Source: Neobacillus paridis (GTDB lineage Bacteria > Bacillota > Bacilli > Bacillales > Cytobacillaceae). From it: a stretch of 64,000 nucleotides of DNA. Shown here in pieces: positions 26,160 through 36,081 of this stretch. The stretch spans positions 1-64,000 of the forward strand of contig NZ_JAESWB010000211.1 of NCBI RefSeq assembly GCF_016765675.1. The letters run 5' to 3'. The position numbers and the translations under genes are program-made. Numbering within the stretch: the stretch's first letter is position 1; each line of letters starts with the position of its first letter. The notes beneath the pieces were generated by a model. The model was not told the DNA's origin and did not search any database. It saw nothing but the letters and a program-made list of their open reading frames with translations.

Positions 26160-28544
26160 ATGAAATTAGCGTTGGAGCAAGTTGATTACTCATCTAAAAC
26201 ATATTTAGAGAAGCTTGATGCTTATTGGCGCGCAGCCAATTTTATCTCAGTTGGGCAATTATATTTGAAGGATAATCCTCTTTTAAAAGAACCGATCAAG
26301 GCATCAGATGTTAAAGTAAAGCCAATTGGACACTGGGGTACGATTTCTGGCCAAAACTTTATATATACTCATTTAAATCGTGTAATTAATAAATATGATT
26401 TGAATATGTTCTATATAGAAGGTCCTGGTCACGGCGGTCAGGTTATGGTATCGAACTCCTATCTTGATGGAAGCTACAGTGAGATTTATCCAGAAATTAG
26501 TCAGGATATTGAGGGCCTAAAGAAATTGTACAAACAATTTTCATTCCCGGGTGGTATTGCATCCCATGCTGCACCTGAAACACCCGGATCCATCCATGAG
26601 GGCGGAGAATTAGGATACTCTCTTTCGCATGCTGTTGGTGCCATTCTTGATAATCCAGATTTGATTGCCGCGACTGTTATTGGTGATGGGGAAGCTGAAA
26701 CAGGTCCATTAGCTACCGCATGGTTTTCCAATCGTTTCATTAACCCTATTACAGATGGAGCCGTATTGCCAATCCTGAATGTAAATGGATTCAAGATTAG
26801 CAATCCAACTATTTTTGCTCGATTTACGAATGATGATATCACTTCCTATTTTGAAAGCTTAGGCTGGAAACCATTTATCGTGGAGGGTGATGATCCAGAA
26901 TTCATGCATGTAGAAATGGCTAGAGTCTTGGACATTGTTATTGAGGAAATTCAAGCGATTCAAAACTATGCTCGAAAATATAACGATCCGATGCGTCCAA
27001 AATGGCCAATGATTATTTTTCGTGCCCCTAAAGGCTGGACAGGTCCTAAAGAATGGGCTGGTGTACCGATTGAAAATTCATTCCGTGCCCATCAAGTTCC
27101 CGTTCCTGTTGACCAAAACCATATGGAGCATATTGATGCATTAGTAGATTGGCTAAAAAGTTACAAGCCGGAAGAGTTATTTGATGAAACCGGCCGCTTA
27201 AAACCTGAAATTGCTGAAGTCGCCCCTAAAGGCAATAAACGGATGGCGATGAATCCTGCAACAAACCCCGGAAATCTTATTAAAGATTTGCGCCTGCCAG
27301 ATTTCCGTAAATATGCACTTGATAACTCTGAACATGGGAAAGTTGTCGCACAGGATATGTCCGTTTTAGGCAACTATTTTAGAGATGTTATTGTTGAAAA
27401 TGAGGAAAACAGCAATTTTAGAATCTTTGGACCGGATGAAACCATGTCTAACCGCTTAGCTCCTGTTTTTGAAGTAACAAAACGTCAGTGGTTGGAAAAA
27501 ATTGTAGAGCCGAATGATGAATTCTTAGCATCTTATGGCCGTGTGATTGATTCCCAATTATCCGAACATCAAGCAGAAGGAATGCTTGAGGGCTATGTTT
27601 TAACAGGACGTCACGGCATTTTTGCCAGCTACGAAGCCTTCTTACGTGTTGTTGATTCGATGCTCACGCAACATTTCAAATGGTTACGTAAAGCAACTGA
27701 GCAAGAGTGGCGCACAGAAATTCCATCACTGAATGTAATCGCGACTTCCACGGTCTTCCAGCAAGATCATAATGGTTATACACACCAGGATCCTGGTTTA
27801 TTAGGTCATTTAGCGGACAAAAAACCAGAGTTTATTCGTGAATATTTACCAGCTGATGCAAACACTCTATTGGCTGTCTTTGATAAAGTCTTAAACGACC
27901 GTCAAAAGATTAATTTAATTGTTTCATCTAAGCACCCGCGTCCTCAATGGTTTACGGCAGATGAAGCAAAAGAATTAGTTGATAAAGGATTGAAGGTCAT
28001 TGACTGGGCAAGTACAGAACAAGATGGTGAACCTGACATTGTCTTTGCATCTGCAGGAACAGAACCAACCATCGAAAGTTTGGCTGCTATCTCTATCCTG
28101 CATGAAAAATTGCCGGAATTAAAGATTCGCTATATCAACGTGGTTGACCTACTGAAACTTAGAAGTCAAAAGCTTGATCCTCGTGGTTTATCTGATGAGG
28201 AGTTTGATCGATACTTCACAAAAAACAAACCGGTTGTCTTTGCTTTTCATGGTTATGAAGGTCTAATCAAGGATTTATTCTTTGACCGCCATAATCATAA
28301 CTTATCTGTACATGGGTACCGTGAAAACGGTGATATTACAACACCATTCGATATGCGTGTGTTGAACCAAATGGACCGCTTTGATCTGGTGAAAGAGGCT
28401 GTTTTAAGCTTACCTGATGCTGACAAGCACACACACATTGTTAAAGAAATGGAAAGTATAATTACGAAACATAATCAACACATCCGTGAGGAAGGTGTGG
28501 ATTTACCAGAAGTTGAAAACTGGGTATGGAAAGAATTGAGATAA
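26160..28544 (+). CDS. xfp: Xylulose-5-phosphate/fructose-6-phosphate phosphoketolase
   Basis: A 794-residue thiamine-diphosphate enzyme that splits xylulose 5-phosphate into acetyl phosphate and glyceraldehyde 3-phosphate. Family motifs are [18 protein letters not shown] (about 57-74), EGPGHGGQ (84-91), [20 protein letters not shown] (about 137-156), the ThDP-binding [15 protein letters not shown] (about 174-188) and [13 protein letters not shown] (about 535-547). Length is normal. Downstream of the arabinose genes it gives a phosphoketolase route for pentose. SD ctaggga, ATG start. Closed by a terminator made from an integrase relic. Confidence 0.95.
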   Translation: MKLALEQVDYSSKTYLEKLDAYWRAANFISVGQLYLKDNPLLKEPIKASDVKVKPIGHWGTISGQNFIYTHLNRVINKYDLNMFYIEGPGHGGQVMVSNSYLDGSYSEIYPEISQDIEGLKKLYKQFSFPGGIASHAAPETPGSIHEGGELGYSLSHAVGAILDNPDLIAATVIGDGEAETGPLATAWFSNRFINPITDGAVLPILNVNGFKISNPTIFARFTNDDITSYFESLGWKPFIVEGDDPEFMHVEMARVLDIVIEEIQAIQNYARKYNDPMRPKWPMIIFRAPKGWTGPKEWAGVPIENSFRAHQVPVPVDQNHMEHIDALVDWLKSYKPEELFDETGRLKPEIAEVAPKGNKRMAMNPATNPGNLIKDLRLPDFRKYALDNSEHGKVVAQDMSVLGNYFRDVIVENEENSNFRIFGPDETMSNRLAPVFEVTKRQWLEKIVEPNDEFLASYGRVIDSQLSEHQAEGMLEGYVLTGRHGIFASYEAFLRVVDSMLTQHFKWLRKATEQEWRTEIPSLNVIATSTVFQQDHNGYTHQDPGLLGHLADKKPEFIREYLPADANTLLAVFDKVLNDRQKINLIVSSKHPRPQWFTADEAKELVDKGLKVIDWASTEQDGEPDIVFASAGTEPTIESLAAISILHEKLPELKIRYINVVDLLKLRSQKLDPRGLSDEEFDRYFTKNKPVVFAFHGYEGLIKDLFFDRHNHNLSVHGYRENGDITTPFDMRVLNQMDRFDLVKEAVLSLPDADKHTHIVKEMESIITKHNQHIREEGVDLPEVENWVWKELR

Positions 28545-28660
28545 TGTTGTCAAGGTAATCTTACACATGACTAGGGAGTAGTAAGGGCTGCGTTGAAAAG
28601 CTTCTGCAAACGATACGTTAATGAAGCCAAAAAAGGGTAACCTAACATAATAAAAAATTT

Positions 28661-28708
28661 AAAGAGACTTTTCATTAGTTTCCCAAACTTTTGAGAAGTC
28701 TCTTTTTT
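28661..28708 (-). pseudogene. Integrase 3'-end relic doubling as the xfp terminator
   Basis: Read on the minus strand the 48 bases give KKETSQKFGKLMKSLF, matching the integrase end KKEASQKFGELMRSL at 11937. On the plus strand AAAGAGACTT (28661-28670) pairs with AAGTCTCTTT (28696-28705) and ends in six T, a good intrinsic terminator for the phosphoketolase gene. No other integrase sequence remains. The rest of 28545-28869 shows no gene. Confidence 0.75.
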
Positions 28709-28869
28709 GTGTCAGGCCGTATTGAAATCTAAGCTGCGGCAGGGCAGTAATCCATACCTTGAGTATGATTAATTTTTCTCGTGTTAAGTAAAATAAACTT
28801 TATTGGGATTTATTGCCTTCTCTTGATACAATAAATTTTAGAGATACATTTTAATGAGGAGGGGCGAAA

Positions 28870-29004
28870 TTGGATTTACTTATCGGTTTCTTATTATTTG
28901 CAGGAATTTTTGGAATATATGATGCCTTAAGAAAAATAAATAATAATATCTTGGATCAAACAGAGGAAATAAAAAAGTTGCGCGAGGAATTAGCGAAAAA
29001 ATGA
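28870..29004 (+). CDS. Small membrane protein, 44 residues
   Basis: A short ORF with a strong SD (gaggagggg) and a TTG start. The product has one hydrophobic segment (DLLIGFLLFAGIFGIYDAL, residues 2-20) and a basic/acidic amphipathic tail (QTEEIKKLREELAKK). This single-span plus coiled-coil plan is common in Bacillus small proteins. No family is recognised. It lies 93 bases upstream of another membrane protein gene and may be cotranscribed with it. Confidence 0.65.
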   Translation: MDLLIGFLLFAGIFGIYDALRKINNNILDQTEEIKKLREELAKK

Positions 29005-29097
29005 CCTTTGCAAGGGAAGTGGGCTAATACTTCCCTATTCTCTATAATGGATTATAATGGGTGTACAATTTTTATTAATAGAGCGGGGGATCGGAAA

Positions 29098-29511
29098 ATG
29101 TACATTGTTCCATATATAGTTTCCCTTTTTGTGATTGTGATCTCAGTATTTGTGACCCTTTTGGTAAAGTCTGAGCTGGAGCGGCTGTTTCGTGATAAAA
29201 ATGCCGTTGCCCCTTTTCACATATGTAATGTAGTGATTACTTTAATGGTTTCCTTTGCAGCAAATGCTGTTATGACCATATATATCATCAGGAATGAATT
29301 CAAACTGATTCCTCAATTAGTCATTCTGATGGCGATGATTTTACCGATTTATTATTTTGGGAACCTGGCATTTGAAAAATATAAATCAGTTTATCGAAAA
29401 TACAATACTGTTGAAAACGGGAAAGTTCTTATACTTAACGAAAAGTACTTAAAAAAGAAAAAGCGTTCTTCACTATTCAAAGAGTACAATGCCTTTTCTA
29501 AGGAAAAGTAA
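29098..29511 (+). CDS. Hypothetical integral membrane protein
   Basis: 137 residues from the ATG at 29098 (ggggga eight bases upstream; an upstream in-frame start at 29008 is not supported). Three hydrophobic segments lie at about residues 2-22, 41-62 and 70-92, followed by a basic cytoplasmic tail with EKYLKKKKRSSLF. I recognise no family. It follows the 44-residue membrane protein and precedes a hairpin. Confidence 0.65.
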   Translation: MYIVPYIVSLFVIVISVFVTLLVKSELERLFRDKNAVAPFHICNVVITLMVSFAANAVMTIYIIRNEFKLIPQLVILMAMILPIYYFGNLAFEKYKSVYRKYNTVENGKVLILNEKYLKKKKRSSLFKEYNAFSKEK

Positions 29512-29541
29512 ACTTCCCACTAAAAAGTAAAACTTCCATCA

Positions 29542-29564
29542 GTGGGGGGTTCTTCATCCCCCAC
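29542..29564 (+). terminator. G-rich hairpin after the membrane protein gene
   Basis: GTGGGGG pairs with CCCCCAC around ttcttcat. No T-run follows. The stretch 29510-29575 (repeated aacttcc motifs with this hairpin) resembles the subterminal hairpins of IS200/IS605-type ends, but no transposase is present. Confidence 0.4.
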
Positions 29565-29690
29565 CTAGATTCCTCTAGACAAACTTTTTCATTTTATCGG
29601 TACCTGGCGTGTAGATTTCTCTGGTGTCTATTATGGGGAGATATACTATAATGAGAGATATCTGTATGAAAAGGAAGAAGAAGTGGTGAA

Positions 29691-31283
29691 ATGGGGATAA
29701 CTGTACAAGATATATTGCAAATGCCATCATTAAGGGGCGCAGAGGTGTTAACGGGGAAAAAGAATCTAGAACGAACTGTCTCGTCTTTATCTGTGTTAGA
29801 AGTTTCTGATGTCGAGTTTTTCTCACGGAGGATCCAAACTGTTCAAGAAGAGTGGTATTCTGAAGAACTTGTCATCAGCTCATTTTATTCCATCAAAGAT
29901 AGTGTGGAAAAACAATGCAAAGCCATTCAGCATTTACATGATTTGGGCGAACTGGGTTTAATTTTATATTATGTTGGCATTATCGTGCCAGAAATTCCCG
30001 AGGAGGTACTGAACCTAGCAGACTCTCTAGATTTTATTATCATTTGTATGCCCAAAAATGATTATTCTCTCCGCTACAATGAAGTCATCTATGAAGTGAT
30101 GGAAGCCATTGTGAGTAATCAGACGATTAATGATAATTTTGTGAATGAGGCATTGGAAAAGGTATCCTTGCTACCAGAACATTTACGAAGCGTGGAAATT
30201 ACACTTAAATTTTTGTCAGATCGATTGAAAGCTAATATCCTGATAACAAATGCAAATTTTGATATTATGAACCAGGTGATGTGGCCGCGAAACTCATCTT
30301 TAGACGTATTAAAAATAATCCAAGCACACTCACAAAATAGTTTGAATGGAAAAACGGTACAACAAGAGATAAATAAGAATGCTCTATCCTGTTTTGTTGA
30401 ATATAAGATTATACATCAGAAAAATGGAGAGCGTCTTTATTTATTTGTCATTAAAGAAAATACGAAATTGCCGGTTAAGACCATAGAAAAAATTAGCGAA
30501 GTGGTACAAGTGGCTATGAATTTATGGGGCGATAAGCATGCTGAAGTGAGTGAATATGCTTTAGTAAAAGCGATTGTGAATGATGAAAGTGATAAAATGC
30601 GGAGATTAGCCAATCTGCTTCATATTGATGTTTCCGCAATCGAAATGATGTGGCTAGTTTATATTAAGGATTTGTCGGAAGAAAAGAAAATTGGAGAAGA
30701 ATTAGCAGAGCAAGTGACAAAATATTATAAAACAGCCGTCATTCAAACAATTGATCATTGTATGATCGTCCTTTTAGGGAATTACTTATATAAATATCCT
30801 GAGTTAGAAATTGCATCCGAATTTATCGAAACGACTAACTACTTCTCGCAAATATCAAAAATCGTTTATTGTCCAAAGATGCGAAATACCTTAGATGTTC
30901 GCCGTATGTATCAATTGGTCAATAATGTAGGCGACAAAGTCCATACCATTTTTCCCGTGCGCAAACTGTTTACGGCAGCGGAAATACGCTCGATGGAGCG
31001 GGCTATTGATTTCAGTAAACAAGGAGAAGAAAAGATTGAGGAATGGTTGTCCATCATTTCCCCTGTTCTAAAAGACCAGGATTCTTTAAAAACATTGCTG
31101 ACTTTTCTTCTGGATGCAAAGGGGAATTTTGATGACTGCGCCAAACTTCTATTTGTTCACAAAAATACAGTAAAATATCGAATTAGAAAGATTAGTGAGC
31201 TGATTGGCTATGATGTGACAGTTAACTCGGAGTCTTATGATGCTTATATAGCCTGCATGATTTATCGTTTACTAAATAACTAA
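29691..31283 (+). CDS. PucR family transcriptional regulator
   Basis: 530 residues. The N-terminus (ITVQDILQMPSLRGAEVLTG) is the PucR sensor domain and the C-terminus carries the PucR/CdaR helix-turn-helix (FDDCAKLLFVHKNTVKYRIR, about 483-502). PucR activates purine degradation in B. subtilis. The next three genes (NCS1 permease, DUF917, hydantoinase-like) are a plausible regulon. A TATAAT lies at 29647, the RBS is weak, and a strong terminator separates it from the permease. Confidence 0.87.
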   Translation: MGITVQDILQMPSLRGAEVLTGKKNLERTVSSLSVLEVSDVEFFSRRIQTVQEEWYSEELVISSFYSIKDSVEKQCKAIQHLHDLGELGLILYYVGIIVPEIPEEVLNLADSLDFIIICMPKNDYSLRYNEVIYEVMEAIVSNQTINDNFVNEALEKVSLLPEHLRSVEITLKFLSDRLKANILITNANFDIMNQVMWPRNSSLDVLKIIQAHSQNSLNGKTVQQEINKNALSCFVEYKIIHQKNGERLYLFVIKENTKLPVKTIEKISEVVQVAMNLWGDKHAEVSEYALVKAIVNDESDKMRRLANLLHIDVSAIEMMWLVYIKDLSEEKKIGEELAEQVTKYYKTAVIQTIDHCMIVLLGNYLYKYPELEIASEFIETTNYFSQISKIVYCPKMRNTLDVRRMYQLVNNVGDKVHTIFPVRKLFTAAEIRSMERAIDFSKQGEEKIEEWLSIISPVLKDQDSLKTLLTFLLDAKGNFDDCAKLLFVHKNTVKYRIRKISELIGYDVTVNSESYDAYIACMIYRLLNN

Positions 31284-31285
31284 GA

Positions 31286-31333
31286 AAATCCAAATGTTTG
31301 TTGGAAACGACAAAAATTTGGATTTTTTTTTTA
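31286..31333 (+). terminator. Terminator of the PucR gene
   Basis: AAATCCAAAT (31286-31295) pairs with ATTTGGATTT (31316-31325) and is followed by a long T-run. Confidence 0.85.
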
Positions 31334-31409
31334 TTTTTGAAAAAGACTCATCTTCAATTTTTCCTCTATACTAAGAAAAATCAATTTATTCGGAAAACAG
31401 GAGGACTAT

Positions 31410-32678
31410 ATGGGAAATAATCGAAGATATCAATCTTGGTTTAGTCTAGGGATCATCTGGGCAGGGGCGTTGGTTTGCATACCAAGTCTTTTAGTAGGAA
31501 ATGCACTGATAAGCGGTATGAGCTTACCAAAAGCATTATTAGTAACTTTTGTAGGATATTCAATTATTGTGATAATCATGATTTTGCAAGGGATTCAAAG
31601 CACTGATTTAGGCAGATCAACCGTTCAAGTCGCAGGACAAGTGTTTGGTAAGAAAGGGTCACGAACGATCATATCTATTATTTTGGCAATCGCCTGCTTA
31701 GGCTGGTTTGGAATTCAAGCCAATGTTTGTGGAGCTGCGTTAGCTAGTTTACTAGCTACCTTTCATATAACTATACCAGTACCATTTGCGTCTTTCCTTA
31801 GCGGGATGGTAATGGTGGTCTCAGCCATTTATGGGGTAAAAGTACTAAGAGTATTAAGCTATATAGCTGTTCCTTTATTAGTTGTTATTTGTGTTTATGG
31901 TTTATTCCAAACATTAACAGGAGATCAACTACAGTTCATTCAGAATTACAAGCCTAAAGGGAATATGAGTTTTATGGATGGACTATCGGTAACGATTGGT
32001 TCCTTTGCCTTAGGTGCCGTTATTGCAGGTGATTATTCTCAATTCTCCAAAAAACGTTCAGATGTAATAAAAGCAGCAGTCTTTGGCATTATTCCAGCAG
32101 GAGTTCTGATGATTGGTGTCGGAGCTGTTTTAACGATTGCCTATCAAACAAGTGATATTACAGCCGTATTCTTAAAAATTGCCACTCCATTTATTGGTGG
32201 TGTCGCTTTAATTTTAGCTACATGGAAAACAAATCTGGTAAATGCTATTTCAGGTGGCTTTGCCTTGGTTAACGTGTTTAACATTACCAAAGAAAAAGAA
32301 AAATTGGCAGTCGGTGTTGCTGGAACGATTGGAACTGTGTTGGCGGTAGTGGGTATATTAAATTACTTTACACCGATTATGTCGATCCTTTCCGCGATGA
32401 TTCCGCCAGTAGCAGGTGTGATGATTGCTTCTTATTGGATCATGAACAAGGGGAATAAAAATTCTTGGAAAGAAGTTGAAGGGATCAATCGTTTAGGTGT
32501 CCTTTCCTGGCTGGTTGGAGCTGTTATTGCCTGTCTACCGGTTGTATTATCTTTTTTCCCAAGTTTGCCTCAAGTAGCTAATCAGCCATTAATTGGAATT
32601 ATCATTTCATTTGTTGTTTATTTTATTGGATATCATTTTACTGCTCAAAAAACGGTCATCTTGGAGGGAAATAGATGA
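31410..32678 (+). CDS. NCS1-type cytosine/nucleobase permease
   Basis: A 422-residue membrane protein with about twelve hydrophobic segments, close to CodB-type cytosine permeases (opening W-F-S-L-G-I-I-W-A-G, GWFGIQANVCG near 103, FALGAVIAGDYSQFSKK near 198). NCS1 carriers import nucleobases, hydantoins or allantoin with a cation. SD caggagga, ATG start. It overlaps the DUF917 gene by four bases, so uptake and catabolism are coupled. Confidence 0.87.
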   Translation: MGNNRRYQSWFSLGIIWAGALVCIPSLLVGNALISGMSLPKALLVTFVGYSIIVIIMILQGIQSTDLGRSTVQVAGQVFGKKGSRTIISIILAIACLGWFGIQANVCGAALASLLATFHITIPVPFASFLSGMVMVVSAIYGVKVLRVLSYIAVPLLVVICVYGLFQTLTGDQLQFIQNYKPKGNMSFMDGLSVTIGSFALGAVIAGDYSQFSKKRSDVIKAAVFGIIPAGVLMIGVGAVLTIAYQTSDITAVFLKIATPFIGGVALILATWKTNLVNAISGGFALVNVFNITKEKEKLAVGVAGTIGTVLAVVGILNYFTPIMSILSAMIPPVAGVMIASYWIMNKGNKNSWKEVEGINRLGVLSWLVGAVIACLPVVLSFFPSLPQVANQPLIGIIISFVVYFIGYHFTAQKTVILEGNR

Positions 32679-33778
32679 GATATTTAGATGAAAAGGCGAT
32701 TGAAAATATTGCAATAGGAGCGGCATTTTTGGGAACAGGCGGCGGCGGGGATCCTTATATTGGAAAACTAATGGCACTTTCCTCCATTAAGCAAAATGGG
32801 CCAGTCAGATTATATTCAGTAGACGAAATTGAAGATGAAGACTTCTTCATTCCAGCTGCCATGATGGGAGCACCTTCTGTGTTAGTAGAGAAATTTCCGA
32901 AGGGGGACGAGTTTGTTAAGGTTTTCCAAAAGCTAGCAAAGTATTTAGGAAAGGAAACAATCGCCGGAACGTATCCGATGGAAGCAGGCGGCGTAAATTC
33001 CATGATCCCAATTGTTGTTGCGGCCCAACTGAATTTACCTCTCATCGATTGTGATGGTATGGGTCGAGCCTTTCCGGAATTGCAAATGGTGACATTTCAC
33101 CTCGATGGAATTTCGGCAACACCGATGGCTATTACCGATGAAAAAGGGAATATCGGAATATTTGAAACCATTGATAATAAATGGACAGAACGTTTAGCCC
33201 GCACGGCCACTGTGGAGATGGGGGCAAGTGCTTTGGTTAGTTTATATCCAACAACGGGGGCGCAGCTTAAACAAAGTGGTGTCCATCACATCATTACACT
33301 TTCTGAAAAAATTGGTGAAATTATTTCTTCAAAAGCCAAAGACGCAAAAGATAAACTGCAAGAATTGTTAAAAATAGTTTCCGGCTATGAATTGTTCCAA
33401 GGGAAGATTGTCGATGTGATTCGCGAAACGAAGGGCGGATTTAACTTTGGGAAAATGAATCTTGAAGGAATTGAAGCCAATAAAACCGAACATATGAAGG
33501 TTTATTTTCAAAATGAAAATCTTGTCGCAGAGAAGAATGATAGCGTTGTGGCCATGACTCCGGATTTAATTTGTTTAGTGGATTATGAAACGCTGCTGCC
33601 TGTGACAACAGAAGCTCTAAAATATGGAAAACGAGTACGGGTGGTCGGGCTGCCTGCAAATGAGAAATGGAGGAATGAAAAAGGAATCGAGACAGTAGGT
33701 CCTAAATATTTTGGCTATGATTATGATTATGTCCCGATTGAGGAATTGGTTAAAAAGGTGGTAGTCGAACATGTATAA
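32675..33778 (+). CDS. DUF917 (S-Me-THD) family protein
   Basis: 367 residues, full-length DUF917: GTGGGGDPYIGKLM (about 20-33) and TYPMEAGGVNSMIP (about 98-111) are the typical blocks. Pfam has, as I recall, renamed the family after an S-methyl-thiohydantoin desulfurase. Such proteins almost always occur beside a hydantoinase/oxoprolinase-like gene, as here, and may form a complex with it. Coupled by ATGA to the permease and by an 8-base overlap to the next gene. Confidence 0.87.
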   Translation: MRYLDEKAIENIAIGAAFLGTGGGGDPYIGKLMALSSIKQNGPVRLYSVDEIEDEDFFIPAAMMGAPSVLVEKFPKGDEFVKVFQKLAKYLGKETIAGTYPMEAGGVNSMIPIVVAAQLNLPLIDCDGMGRAFPELQMVTFHLDGISATPMAITDEKGNIGIFETIDNKWTERLARTATVEMGASALVSLYPTTGAQLKQSGVHHIITLSEKIGEIISSKAKDAKDKLQELLKIVSGYELFQGKIVDVIRETKGGFNFGKMNLEGIEANKTEHMKVYFQNENLVAEKNDSVVAMTPDLICLVDYETLLPVTTEALKYGKRVRVVGLPANEKWRNEKGIETVGPKYFGYDYDYVPIEELVKKVVVEHV

Positions 33779-35321
33779 AATCGGAATTGACGTGGGTGGT
33801 ACAAATACCGATGCCATTATTTTGGATGAAAATCGAAACCTGGTTCATAGTGTAAAATCTCCAACCAGTTTAGATATTAAAACAGGTATTGAAACGTCTT
33901 TAAAGGCAGTATTAAATGAGAGTAACATTGATCGGACGAAAATTACTCATGCGATGTTAGGGACAACCCAGTGTACAAATGCAATTGTCGAACGAAAAAA
34001 ATTAGCACGAGTTGGTGTTATTCGCTTGGGCTATCCGGCCACTGCCTCCGTCCTGCCTTATACTGCATGGCCGGAAGATATGGTTGAAAAACTCTCGGGT
34101 AATTATGCACTTGTTCATGGGGGGTATGAATACGACGGTCAATTATTGGGAGAACTGGATGAAGCAGAACTTAAAACTCTTTTGACGGAATGGCAGGATA
34201 AAGTAGAATCGATTGCGATTGTGGGTGTATTTTCCTCCATCAAAAATGATCAAGAGCTAAGAGTTCGCGATCTCATCCATGAAGTATATGGAGAAGAATT
34301 CCCTGTTTCATGCTCTTTTCTGATTGGTTCTGTTGGCTTAATTGAACGTGAAAATGCCACCATTTTAAACGCGGCATTGTGTAAAGTAATTGAAACGACA
34401 ACAGAAGGGTTTATTCGTGCATTGGAGGAAGAAGGGATTACCAATGCGGAAGTGTTTCTATGCCAGAATGACGGAACATTGATGTCGATCGATTATGCGA
34501 AGCAATTTCCCATCTTAACGATTGCCTGTGGGCCAACGAATAGTATACGTGGCGCTTCATATTTAGCCCAGATCAAAAATACGATTGTTCTAGATGTTGG
34601 TGGTACGACTTCTGATATTGGGGTTCTTCAAGATGGATTTCCAAGAGAGTCTTCAGTCGCAGTCGAAGTAGGGGGAATTCGGACAAATTTCAGAATGCCA
34701 GATATTATCTCTATTGGGCTGGGGGGAGGAAGTATTGTTCGCACGGATCATGGCAAGATTACAGTAGGACCAGATAGTGTTGGCTACAAAATCGGCCAGG
34801 AGGCATTGGTCTTTGGCGGAAATACCCTTACAGCAACAGACATCGCCGTTCGTTTAGGCATGGCTGACATTGGTGATAAGAGCTTAGTAGCACATATTGA
34901 TGAAGAATTCGCCCAAAAGGTTCAAGTGGAAATTTGCTCCATTATCGAGCAGGCGATTGAAAAAATGAAAACTTCCTCGGAAGATGTTTCACTTGTTCTA
35001 GTAGGGGGAGGCAGTATTATTGTTCCAAATGCAATCAGCGGGATATCCAATATAGTGAAAACGGAAAATGGTGGCGTTGCAAATGCGATTGGTGCATCCA
35101 TTTCGCAAATTAGCGGGCAATATGAACAGATTTATATTTATGCCAAAGAGCCGCGAGAAAAGTCTCTGAAAGATGCGGAAGAAAAAGCAGTAAAACAAGC
35201 TGTCTTAGCCGGGGCAGTCCCAGATACGATTGAATTGGTAGAGGTAGAAGAAACACCACTTGCTTATCATCCAGAAAATGCAACTAGATTAAGAGTGAAA
35301 GTGGTTGGGAAAATGGAATAG
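33771..35321 (+). CDS. Hydantoinase/oxoprolinase family protein (HyuA-like)
   Basis: A 516-residue ASKHA-fold protein with the opening YKIGIDVGGTNTDAIILD (2-19), LGTTQCTNAIVERKKL (about 64-79) and the second phosphate loop IVLDVGGTTSDIGVL (about 271-285). HyuA-type enzymes couple ATP hydrolysis to opening of five-membered lactam or hydantoin rings. With the NCS1 permease and DUF917 it suggests uptake and ring opening of a hydantoin-like compound; the substrate cannot be named. The typical HyuB partner is absent. Confidence 0.87.
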   Translation: MYKIGIDVGGTNTDAIILDENRNLVHSVKSPTSLDIKTGIETSLKAVLNESNIDRTKITHAMLGTTQCTNAIVERKKLARVGVIRLGYPATASVLPYTAWPEDMVEKLSGNYALVHGGYEYDGQLLGELDEAELKTLLTEWQDKVESIAIVGVFSSIKNDQELRVRDLIHEVYGEEFPVSCSFLIGSVGLIERENATILNAALCKVIETTTEGFIRALEEEGITNAEVFLCQNDGTLMSIDYAKQFPILTIACGPTNSIRGASYLAQIKNTIVLDVGGTTSDIGVLQDGFPRESSVAVEVGGIRTNFRMPDIISIGLGGGSIVRTDHGKITVGPDSVGYKIGQEALVFGGNTLTATDIAVRLGMADIGDKSLVAHIDEEFAQKVQVEICSIIEQAIEKMKTSSEDVSLVLVGGGSIIVPNAISGISNIVKTENGGVANAIGASISQISGQYEQIYIYAKEPREKSLKDAEEKAVKQAVLAGAVPDTIELVEVEETPLAYHPENATRLRVKVVGKME

Positions 35322-35411
35322 GTATATAGATTTTTGATCATCCCAGCGCTTTTACCTCATAATAGGCTGGCTTCCTAAAGGGTGTAAATCTGAAAAGGCA
35401 AAAATAGTGAT

Positions 35412-35515
35412 AGAAGCTCCTCATAAGTAATCAAACTTGTGAGGAGCTTCTTTTTTACTTCCTCCGTTACGAGCAGATTAACATTCTCCGTGATTTTATC
35501 AAGAAAGTTAATTTA
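35412..35515 (-). pseudogene. Decayed integrase tail doubling as the hyuA terminator
   Basis: The minus strand reads DKITENVNLLVTEEV in one frame and, after a one-base shift, KKEAPHKFDYL and a stop, parallel to TKNVYLHVTQEM then KKEASQKFGEL of the relic at 11937. On the plus strand AGAAGCTCCTCA (35412-35423) pairs perfectly with TGAGGAGCTTCT (35440-35451) before a T-run, giving the terminator of the permease-DUF917-HyuA operon. Confidence 0.7.
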
Positions 35516-35532
35516 ATGGCTGTTTCATCGTA

Positions 35533-36081
35533 TTAAGTTGCTAAAAAATAACGTTTTTTTGGTTTTACCGGATAAAAAACCACTGAGGGGCAGGTGATCG
35601 TCACATCGGCAAAACCTTGCAGCGAGCGAACAGCGTTTTCGTCAGAAAATGTATTTAAGTCCACTTGCTTCAATGCCCCGGTAGTACAGGCTTCAACACA
35701 AGCGGGAACCAAATCCATGTCTTGCCGCTGGTAACACATTTGGCACTTGCTGACCTTTTTTGTTTCTGGATTAAATTGGGGGGCGCCATACGGGCAGGCT
35801 GTGACGCATAACTGGCATCCGGTGCATATATTTTCGTCAATTTGAACAATCCCATCCTGACGCTTTGAGAAAGCCCGTTCGGGACAAACTCGGAAGCATT
35901 CAGGACTGTCACAGTGAAAACAGGAATGGGAGAGGTATATTTCAGGTGCTAGTTTGGTTACCTTTCGCCACTGAATTCCGGTTGGCGTTTGATTTTCATT
36001 TTTACAGGCAATTTCACATGCCCTACAGCCGATGCATTCATCCGCATTGAAACGAAAGCCAACTCGCTTAAACACGGCCAT
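35533..36081 (-). CDS. Four-cluster ferredoxin subunit of a molybdoenzyme (DmsB-like)
   Basis: 182 residues with four cysteine groups: CIGCRACEIAC, CFHCDSPECFRVC, CTGCQLCVTAC and CQMC...CVEAC, the DmsB/NrfC/FdhB-type pattern for four [4Fe-4S] clusters. It would pass electrons to or from the molybdopterin subunit, whose stop it overlaps by 14 bases. There is no signal peptide and no membrane anchor gene nearby on this strand, so the complex is likely cytoplasmic or peripheral. Confidence 0.88.
   Translation of the reverse strand: MAVFKRVGFRFNADECIGCRACEIACKNENQTPTGIQWRKVTKLAPEIYLSHSCFHCDSPECFRVCPERAFSKRQDGIVQIDENICTGCQLCVTACPYGAPQFNPETKKVSKCQMCYQRQDMDLVPACVEACTTGALKQVDLNTFSDENAVRSLQGFADVTITCPSVVFYPVKPKKRYFLAT

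Noticed and set aside
29510..29575. IS200/IS605 element end
   Set aside because: Only a G-rich hairpin with aacttcc repeats is present; no transposase or second end was found in the window.
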